Below, in pieces: positions 55,601-61,738 of a stretch of 61,738 nt of DNA. The DNA is from Silicimonas sp. (GTDB lineage: Bacteria > Pseudomonadota > Alphaproteobacteria > Rhodobacterales > Rhodobacteraceae), in contig JABDJO010000098.1 of the NCBI GenBank assembly GCA_013002465.1, positions 1 to 61,738 of the forward strand. The letters run 5' to 3'. A program made the translations under genes and the position numbers. The first letter of the stretch is position 1, and each line of letters starts with the position of its first letter. The notes below the pieces were generated by a model. The model was given only the letters and a program-made list of their open reading frames with translations. It ran no database searches and had not been told where the DNA came from.

Positions 55601-57139
55601 TTAGGGCTCTGCGTCGCCAATCTCCTCTTTCCGCTTAGCCACATAGGCATCCAACTCTTCTCTCGCGGAATCGTCCAGAGGTGGTTCCTGGTATTCTTCC
55701 AGCGCCCTTTGCCATAACAATGTCGCGCGTTCTATGGCCTCTTGCGCGCCGGCGGCCTCCCAATTTTCGTAGTTGGTCCAATCCGACAGCATGGGTCGAT
55801 AGAAAGCGGTTTCATATCGGTCCATCGTGTGCTGCGCGCCAAAGAAATGACCACCGGTCTGAACCGATTTGATCGCTTCGAATCCCAGTTCATCCTCGGT
55901 AAAGGAAACCGGGCGCAGAAATTCGGTCATGTTCTGGATGATCTCGACATCGAGGATGAATTTCTCGTAGGACGCCGTCAGCCCGCCTTCCAGCCAGCCT
56001 GCTGCGTGGTAGATCATGTTGCCACCCCCCAAAACCGCGCCCCAGGTGGACATCCCCGTCTCATATGCGGCTTGAAGATCGACTGCATTGGAGGCGTTGG
56101 CGTTCGAGGTTCGGTAGGGCAGCCCATAGCGCCGCGCCAGCTGGCCGGCGATCATGTTGGCCTTAGTATTCTCGGGCGTGCCAAAGGCCGGAGCACCCGA
56201 CCGCATGTCTACGTTCGACGTAAACGCCCCATACATGACCGGCGCACCGGGATTGACAAGCTGAGTTAGCGCAAGACCGAACAGGGCTTCGGCATTTTGC
56301 TGTGCAAGTGCAGCAGCCAGGGTCACGGGTGTCATGGCGCCCATCAGGGTAAAAGGCGTCACCGTGACCGGTTGCCCGTGTTCGGCCATCGTGATCAGTC
56401 CCTCGGCCATGGCATCATCAAAGAGGCGCGGCGAATTGACCGAGATGATTGTGATTACGCCGGGATCGGACCTCATCGCTTCGACGGTGATTCCGCGCGA
56501 GATTGCCATCATCCGAATACCGTCCAGCGCGCGGCCTCGTCCTATTCCGGTGCAATGAAAGGACAGGTCGGACAGTGTCAGGTTGGCGAAATAGGTGTCC
56601 AGATGACGGTTGTTCGCGGGCAGTTCCATAGGCGAGACGACCTGATTTCCGATGATGTCTATGGCATTGAAATGATGCGCCAGACGGATGAAGTTCTCGT
56701 AATCCGCCAGATTGCCGTCGCGGCGGCCATTGACCCTGTCATGCACGTTGGGTGGCCCCGCCACCAGACCGAAGCAGATGTTGCTGCCGCCGATGGTCAG
56801 ACGTTTATTGGGGTTTCGACCGGTGAGGGTGAACTTGCCTGGCGCCTTGGTGACCGCCTCCATGACGATGCTTTCGTCCAGACGAATGATCGAAGTGCCC
56901 CGATCCACGCTGGCCCCCGCGGCCTCGAAAATGTCCATCACCCGATCACTCATCACGCGGATTCCAAGCTCGGAAAGAATGCGCATCGAGGTATCGTGCA
57001 ATTTCTGGATCTGGTCGGGATTGGCGAGTTCAATCGGTTGGTAGGGGTTGATAACCTGACGGCGCGCAAGCTGGATGATACCGCTTCCGCTACGACCTGA
57101 TTTCGCGTTGCGCCCGCCGGTTCTTCGCTTACGTCCCAT
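55601..57139 (-). CDS. Trimethylamine methyltransferase (MttB)-family protein without pyrrolysine
   Basis: The 512-residue protein belongs to the MttB superfamily (COG5598): an N-terminal DTSMRILSELGIRVMSDRV-type segment and a TIM barrel with GPPNVHD, VTPFTLMGAMTPVTLAAAL and GAVLGGGNMIYHAAGWLEGG. The frame is open throughout with no amber codon, so it is the non-pyrrolysine branch, which includes glycine betaine methyltransferase MtgB. A corrinoid protein is normally the methyl acceptor; none is encoded nearby. ATG 57139 follows AAAGG; the first 20 residues are very basic. It is 17 bases after the dehydrogenase gene. Confidence 0.88.
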   Translation of the reverse strand: MGRKRRTGGRNAKSGRSGSGIIQLARRQVINPYQPIELANPDQIQKLHDTSMRILSELGIRVMSDRVMDIFEAAGASVDRGTSIIRLDESIVMEAVTKAPGKFTLTGRNPNKRLTIGGSNICFGLVAGPPNVHDRVNGRRDGNLADYENFIRLAHHFNAIDIIGNQVVSPMELPANNRHLDTYFANLTLSDLSFHCTGIGRGRALDGIRMMAISRGITVEAMRSDPGVITIISVNSPRLFDDAMAEGLITMAEHGQPVTVTPFTLMGAMTPVTLAAALAQQNAEALFGLALTQLVNPGAPVMYGAFTSNVDMRSGAPAFGTPENTKANMIAGQLARRYGLPYRTSNANASNAVDLQAAYETGMSTWGAVLGGGNMIYHAAGWLEGGLTASYEKFILDVEIIQNMTEFLRPVSFTEDELGFEAIKSVQTGGHFFGAQHTMDRYETAFYRPMLSDWTNYENWEAAGAQEAIERATLLWQRALEEYQEPPLDDSAREELDAYVAKRKEEIGDAEP

Positions 57140-57156
57140 ACGACGCCTTTCTGAGG

Positions 57157-58122
57157 TCAGTACCCCCTGTTCGGATCCACAATGTTCAAAAGCCGGTCGT
57201 CCCGTCGGTAGCGGGACAGGTTGTCGCTGAACATGGCAACGGATTCTAAATCCCAGCCTTCGTAGACAGATGAACAATGGGGGGTGAGAATGACGTTATC
57301 GAGATCCCAGAACGGGCTGTCAGTGGGCAGCGGCTCGGTTTCGAACACATCGATCGCGGCACCTCCCAGATGCCCATTAGTGAGGGCTTCCGCCAAAGCT
57401 GGCTGGTCCACGACCCCGCCGCGCGAGACGTCGATCAAAACGGTGCCCTGTTGCATCCGCGCTATGGCAGTTGCATCAACCAAGTTCCTTGTGCTTTCTA
57501 GAAGCGGCACGCAGATGGCGATGAAATTGGCGCTTGGCCAGAGAACCGGCAGAGCGTCCACGCCGTGCACCTCGTCCAGATGATCCATCGCCCGAGGGCG
57601 GGCGCGCACCCCGGTCACATGTAACCCCATCGCCTTGCACCGTTGGGCAATCGCACAACCGGTCTTTCCCAGACCTAGGATCACGATGCGCTTTCCCTGG
57701 ATCGGCGTGACTCGGCCTGCGATCCACCGATGGGCGGCTTGCGCCTTTGCGAATCCCGCGTGATCGAGCGAGAAATGCAGCATCGCGCCCAGCGTGTATT
57801 CCGCCATCATATCGGCGGCGACACCGGCGGCATTTGTCACGGTCAGGCGTGCCGGGTCCCAGCCCGCAAGATGATCCGTACCGGAGCCGCCGACCGATAC
57901 CCACCGAACAGTGCTGCCGTTCACGAGCGCCAGGCGCGGAAATCCGGGAGTTCCCGCAAACCTCACCGAATAGACCACTTCGGCACCCGTCGCGGCGACC
58001 ATACCTGGCAGGGCGTTGTAGCTGTCGCAGGTGTGGATCGCCAGATCCGGATGTTCAGCCCCCACGATTTCAAGCGCGGGAGCCGGAGTGTCCGTGTGCA
58101 GGATGACGGTCGGTGTTCGCAT
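57157..58122 (-). CDS. D-2-hydroxyacid dehydrogenase
   Basis: The 321-residue protein has the 2-hydroxyacid dehydrogenase layout: NAD motif VILGLGKTGCAIAQRCKAMG, ICVPLLESTRNLVDATAIARM, DVSRGGVVDQPALAEAL with the catalytic Arg, VFETEPLPTDSPFWDLDNV (Glu) and TPHCSSVYEG (His). It resembles the GhrA-like gene at 37690 in length. ATG 58122 has a GGAAGG site; TTG at 58128 is possible. In this catabolic run it might reduce glyoxylate or a similar acid; that is inference. Confidence 0.88.
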   Translation of the reverse strand: MRTPTVILHTDTPAPALEIVGAEHPDLAIHTCDSYNALPGMVAATGAEVVYSVRFAGTPGFPRLALVNGSTVRWVSVGGSGTDHLAGWDPARLTVTNAAGVAADMMAEYTLGAMLHFSLDHAGFAKAQAAHRWIAGRVTPIQGKRIVILGLGKTGCAIAQRCKAMGLHVTGVRARPRAMDHLDEVHGVDALPVLWPSANFIAICVPLLESTRNLVDATAIARMQQGTVLIDVSRGGVVDQPALAEALTNGHLGGAAIDVFETEPLPTDSPFWDLDNVILTPHCSSVYEGWDLESVAMFSDNLSRYRRDDRLLNIVDPNRGY

Positions 58123-58198
58123 CGTCAAAACCTTCCGCCATTCGAGCTATGACCAGCTATAGGGGCGCGCGCATCACGCAGGCGCCCCTGGCGCCCTT

Positions 58199-59869
58199 TC
58201 AGGTTTCGATCGCAAGAAGATCGAAGAAGACGTATTTGGTCGGGTGCATCGCCATGCCCTTTACCCGTTTGTTGTACGCCGTTGCGACCTGCATGAAGAA
58301 CGGCTGAACGATCGGGCCGCGCTCTCGCATGATTGTCATGAGTTTCGCCATGACCTCCTTCCGACCCTCGGGATCGATTGTGCCGCCGATATCGGTCAGC
58401 AAACTGTCAAACTCCGCATCCGAAAAGCTGGATTCATTCCATGGCGCGCCCGTGCGATAGGCCAGACTGAGAACCATCATGCCAAGCGGTCTGTGACCCC
58501 AAGCCGTGAAGCTGAAGGGATACTCTGTCCAGCGGTCCCAGAACACCGATGCCGGCAGGGTCTGGATTTTGACGTTGATCCCCGCCTTGGCCCAGTCCTC
58601 GACCATGACCTGAACCACATCGAGCTCCCAGCTTGGCTGGGTCTTGACGTTGATCTCAAGATCAATTCCGTCCGGGTATCCGGCTTCGGCAAGGATTGCC
58701 TTGGCTTTTTCTGGATCGAACGGGAACGGCCCCAAATCGGCCCATTCGGGATGAATTGGCGAAACATGGGTGTGATCACCCAGCGCGGCATTGTCTCGCA
58801 TCCCGCGCGCGATTATGGTCTCGCCGTTGCTGGCATGACGAAGGGCCTCCATGACCTTCGGATTGTCGAAGGGCGGCTGGTTCATCTTGCCGCGCACGAC
58901 GGCAGTGGCGGCGGTGGTTGCCCGGTAGATTTCAATGCTGTCATTGGCCATGACCATCGGTGCTTGGTTTTCCGAAATCTCATAGACCCCATCAATCTGA
59001 TCGGTCAGCAGGGCGCTGAGCGCGGCGTTAGGATCCTCTCCGAGATCGGTGATCTCGATCCGGTCAAGAAATGGCCCCTCGCCCATGAAATGACTGTCCA
59101 TAACGCGTTCGAGGACTGCATTTTCGCCGATATTATGTTCGACCAGTTTGAATGCTCCGGTGCCGTTAGATCCGGCGCCGTAAACGCCGTCTTCTTCGGG
59201 GTCGAGCATATAGAACGGGAAGTGGAACAGATGTTCCGGAACGGCGCCCTGGGCGTTCTTCAGGTTCAGCCGCACTGTCGACGAATCGACGACCTCGATC
59301 GCGTTCGCATCCCAAAGTTCGGACCGCATCACAGCGTTGCCGTCGCCGTCTTTCTCTCCGGTGTCAACTTCGGTCAACATGTAGTCGCCCATCAGGCCAA
59401 GGATCGATGACCCAACCTCTGGCATTAACACGTGCTTGGCGTTCCAGGCGACGTCTTCTGCTGTGAAAAGCCGGCCATTCTGCCAATTTACACCCTCACG
59501 GACGTGCAGCGTCCAGGTGCGCAGGTCATCGGTCGCTTCCCAACTGCTCAGCAACCAGGGCCGTGTAATGTTGTCCCGCCCGGTCCGAACGAGGAAGTCG
59601 CAAACCGGCCGGATGGTTGCGCTGCCGGCTTCTTCGAACGAGATTGCATGTGGGCTGCTGACATCAAGGACGCGCATCCCCATTCGGATCGTGCCGCCCA
59701 TGGGCATGTTCTGCGCGGCCGCGGGGCTGGGTGAGGTTAGCCCGACAAAGGAATAGGCCGCCGTTGCGGACAGGCCAAGCAATGTGGACTGTCGCAGAAA
59801 GTCTCTGCGGCTAAGCTCTCCATTCTGATACCAGTTCTTCAGCTTTGGGATGTGTGAATTCTCGGTCAT
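58199..59869 (-). CDS. Peptide-type ABC substrate-binding protein (family 5), Tat-exported
   Basis: The 556-residue protein has a twin-arginine signal at residues 20-26 (SRRDFLR) followed by a hydrophobic segment (LLGLSATAAYSFVGL), so it is exported folded to the periplasm. The rest is an SBP_bac_5 domain: VREGVNWQNGRLFTAEDVAWN, ELWDANAIEVVDSSTVRLNL and PFPFDPEKAKAILAEAGYPDG. Family members bind oligopeptides, nickel, opines or other small cations; the ligand cannot be told. It precedes the hydroxyacid dehydrogenase gene by 76 bases and follows the two permease genes. Confidence 0.9.
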   Translation of the reverse strand: MTENSHIPKLKNWYQNGELSRRDFLRQSTLLGLSATAAYSFVGLTSPSPAAAQNMPMGGTIRMGMRVLDVSSPHAISFEEAGSATIRPVCDFLVRTGRDNITRPWLLSSWEATDDLRTWTLHVREGVNWQNGRLFTAEDVAWNAKHVLMPEVGSSILGLMGDYMLTEVDTGEKDGDGNAVMRSELWDANAIEVVDSSTVRLNLKNAQGAVPEHLFHFPFYMLDPEEDGVYGAGSNGTGAFKLVEHNIGENAVLERVMDSHFMGEGPFLDRIEITDLGEDPNAALSALLTDQIDGVYEISENQAPMVMANDSIEIYRATTAATAVVRGKMNQPPFDNPKVMEALRHASNGETIIARGMRDNAALGDHTHVSPIHPEWADLGPFPFDPEKAKAILAEAGYPDGIDLEINVKTQPSWELDVVQVMVEDWAKAGINVKIQTLPASVFWDRWTEYPFSFTAWGHRPLGMMVLSLAYRTGAPWNESSFSDAEFDSLLTDIGGTIDPEGRKEVMAKLMTIMRERGPIVQPFFMQVATAYNKRVKGMAMHPTKYVFFDLLAIET

Positions 59870-60029
59870 AGTATTCCCCCTATTGGTTGCAAAGTGTTCG
59901 TGGTCGTTCAGGTCGCAACGTGTCGTTGTGCGAAATCCTCCACCTCTTAATTCGACCCCGGGTTGGGGCCTTCTCTCTCCTTTTCATCATCAGGACCGCA
60001 CCAATTGGCTAAGGCCCGGCCGTTATCAC

Positions 60030-60920
60030 TCAGTCTTTCAACGTGCTTTCACGAAGGCCATCGGCAAGAAGGTTGAGGCCCAGTACAAAGGACGAGATCG
60101 CGATGCAGGGAAACACGGTCATGTGCGGTGCAAAGGTGGCCATGGCACGTGTTTCGTTGATCATTCCTCCCCAATCGGGTTGCGGCGGCGGCAATCCAAG
60201 CCCGAGAAAGCCAAGGACGCCAATCGTGATCGTTGTGTATCCAAGCCGCAGGCAGGCATCGACGATCAACAGGGGCGTCGCATTGGGCAGAATCTCGCGA
60301 AACATGATATATGTTGCGCCTTCGCCCCGGGTTTGCGCCGATGCCACGTAATCGCGGCTGCGCAGGTCCAGAACGATGCCCCGAACGATCCGCATGATAC
60401 CCGGTGCGCTGGCAAATGTCACGGCAACGACAATGTTGAGACCCGAAGCGCCAAAGGTGGAGATGATGACCACGTAGAGAACCAGCACCGGGAACGACAG
60501 CACGACATTGGCAAAGCTGGATACAAGATCGTCGATCCAACCGCGGAAATAACCGGCAACCAGCCCGAGTGACACACCCACCGCGTAGGCTGATCCAGTG
60601 GCGATGGTCGAGAAGAACAAAACCCGTCGTCCGCCCCAGATGATGCGGGACATGATATCGCGCCCAAGATGGTCTGAGCCTAACCAGAACACGCGCCCGT
60701 CAGGAGCGATCATCCCGGGGGTCTGGAAGGGCGTTACCTGCTCCGTCGGCCCAAAAGGCGAAAGAAGCGGGGCTGCCAGCGACACTGCGATCCAGAACAG
60801 GCAGATGAACCCGCCGACCAGACCGACCGGGCTGAAAAATATCTTTGGCAGGCGCGCGCGCCAGCGGTGGGCCGGCTGCGTGTGACGCGCGATAACCGGA
60901 TCTACTTCAACCCCGCTCAT
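60030..60920 (-). CDS. ABC transporter permease (DppC-like)
   Basis: The 296-residue protein has an OppC-like N-terminal cytoplasmic/helical start (FSPVGLVGGFICLFWIAVSLAAPLL), RVFWLGSDHLGRDIMSRIIWGGR and the EAA-type loop YVASAQTRGEGATYIMFREILPNA, with five or six membrane helices. It pairs with the permease at 60917 through a four-base overlap. The operon order permease-permease-binding protein is typical of peptide-type importers. ATPase genes are not visible in the window. Confidence 0.92.
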   Translation of the reverse strand: MSGVEVDPVIARHTQPAHRWRARLPKIFFSPVGLVGGFICLFWIAVSLAAPLLSPFGPTEQVTPFQTPGMIAPDGRVFWLGSDHLGRDIMSRIIWGGRRVLFFSTIATGSAYAVGVSLGLVAGYFRGWIDDLVSSFANVVLSFPVLVLYVVIISTFGASGLNIVVAVTFASAPGIMRIVRGIVLDLRSRDYVASAQTRGEGATYIMFREILPNATPLLIVDACLRLGYTTITIGVLGFLGLGLPPPQPDWGGMINETRAMATFAPHMTVFPCIAISSFVLGLNLLADGLRESTLKD

Positions 60921-61738
60921 ATGAACCGCACGCGTGGGTTAAGCATGCCGTATCCGACGTCAGCGATGGTTTGCGTTCCGACAGCAACGATGACCGATAT
61001 CATCGCGCAGGCCTGCAGCATAAATATATCCTGGGTCAGTGATGCCTCCAAAAGCAGCGCTCCGAACCCGCGGTAGGCAAAGAAGAACTCCACCACGATC
61101 ACACCGGAAAGCAGCCAGTTGATCTGAAGCACGATCACGGTAAACGGGGCGATCAGCGCATTGCGGAGCGCGTGCTGCAAAATGACCCTGCGAAATGGCA
61201 TACCTTTCAGTATGGCCGTGCGGACATAGTTACTTTGCATAACTTCGGCCATAGACGCCCGCATCATGCGGGCAACGTATCCGAATCCAAACAGGATCAG
61301 CACCATCGCCGGCATAACCAGTTGCAACGGATCAAAGCCGTTGGACATGGTGCTGGTCGCCGGGAACCAGCCAAGCAGCAGCACAAAGACAAATGCCAGA
61401 AGAACCGAGCTTGCGAACTCAGGCACAGACGTCGTGATTATGGAAAACAATGAGATCACGCGGTCCAAGGCACCGCCCTCTTTCATACCGGCCAGAACAC
61501 CTGCGAGGATTGAAAGTGGGACCATTACGGCGAACACGGTTGCCGCGAGGATGCCGGTATTCGCCAGCCGTGGCCACAACACGTCCGACACCGGAACTCT
61601 GTATTTCAACGACTGGCCGAAATCGCCGGTGACCATGCCGCCAAGCCAGGCCAGATAGCGTTCCCAGACCGGTCGGTTGTAGCCGTTCGCCTCCAACCAA
61701 AGGACGCGCTGCTCGTCCGTGGAATATGGCCCCAGCAC
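60917..61738 (-). CDS. ABC transporter permease (DppB-like), N-terminus cut off
   Basis: The visible 273 residues are the C-terminal part of a DppB-like permease: RPVWERYLAWLGGMVTGDFG, the periplasmic NGFDPLQLVMPAMVLILFGFG and the EAA loop RTAILKGMPFRRVILQHALRN. The reading frame continues past base 61738, so the start (the first membrane helix, about 50-60 residues) is outside the window. It overlaps the next permease gene by four bases. Confidence 0.9.
   Translation of the reverse strand: MLGPYSTDEQRVLWLEANGYNRPVWERYLAWLGGMVTGDFGQSLKYRVPVSDVLWPRLANTGILAATVFAVMVPLSILAGVLAGMKEGGALDRVISLFSIITTSVPEFASSVLLAFVFVLLLGWFPATSTMSNGFDPLQLVMPAMVLILFGFGYVARMMRASMAEVMQSNYVRTAILKGMPFRRVILQHALRNALIAPFTVIVLQINWLLSGVIVVEFFFAYRGFGALLLEASLTQDIFMLQACAMISVIVAVGTQTIADVGYGMLNPRVRFI

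Noticed and set aside
55601-57139. Pyrrolysine-containing trimethylamine methyltransferase
   Set aside because: The frame has no in-frame TAG; the gene is the non-Pyl branch of the family.

Overview
The window looks like a chromosomal segment of a marine alphaproteobacterium of the order Rhodobacterales (Roseobacter group). The evidence is the high GC content, the gene families (class II-like AroA, fused CysC/Sat, PdeM, MidA and Lgt and PgeF in one run, Hint-domain protein, UbiK, RodA/PBP2/MreBCD order, DddP-like M24 protein, MttB-like and dimethylglycine-dehydrogenase-like proteins) and the typical GGGGGC-loop-GCCCCC hairpins between genes. No taxonomic search could be run, so this is inference from family composition.

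Layout. 1-21529 is mostly housekeeping: a cut-off FAD oxidoreductase, folD, a CDGSH iron-sulfur protein, a thioesterase/pdeM pair, trmB, aroA, a hairpin-rich 337-base gap, the sulfate-activating fusion enzyme, a FadH-like dienoyl-CoA reductase, trxB with a divergent Lrp-type regulator, a Hint-domain protein, the lgt-midA-pgeF operon, ubiK, an APH-type kinase, a YbjN protein, proC with a CsaA-like gene, a zincin-like secreted protein, a LysR regulator and tdk.

21775-31870 is the most unusual part: eight same-strand genes, several with ATGA overlaps. They encode a Ser/Thr kinase, a very acidic FHA protein, a PP2C phosphatase, three dynamin/P-loop GTPases, a small roadblock-like protein and an unrecognised 265-aa protein. 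No type VI secretion genes accompany them. My reading is a phospho-switched, membrane-directed GTPase system. It sits directly before the cell-elongation operon mreB-mreC-mreD-mrdA-rodA, which ends in an overlapping 2-hydroxyacid dehydrogenase gene.

38641-46989 holds an SseB protein, a uracil-DNA-glycosylase-like protein, a glutathionyl-hydroquinone reductase, a hemerythrin, an ArsR-permease pair with a visible operator, NhaA, and a capsule-export ATPase with a KpsE-like chain protein but no KpsM permease.

47051-61738 is accessory in character. A tRNA-Gln(TTG) is followed by a large serine recombinase with DUF2924 and DUF3489 partners, then by an SDR gene flanked by two broken genes (LysR 3' end, 2OG-Fe(II) oxygenase 5' end). 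Beyond them lies a putative methylated-osmolyte catabolic locus: a DddP-like M24 enzyme keeping every iron-binding and catalytic position I recall for DMSP lyase DddP, a DMGDH-GcvT fusion, a non-pyrrolysine MttB-family methyltransferase, a 2-hydroxyacid dehydrogenase, and a peptide-type ABC transporter (Tat-exported binding protein and two permeases, the last cut by the window end).
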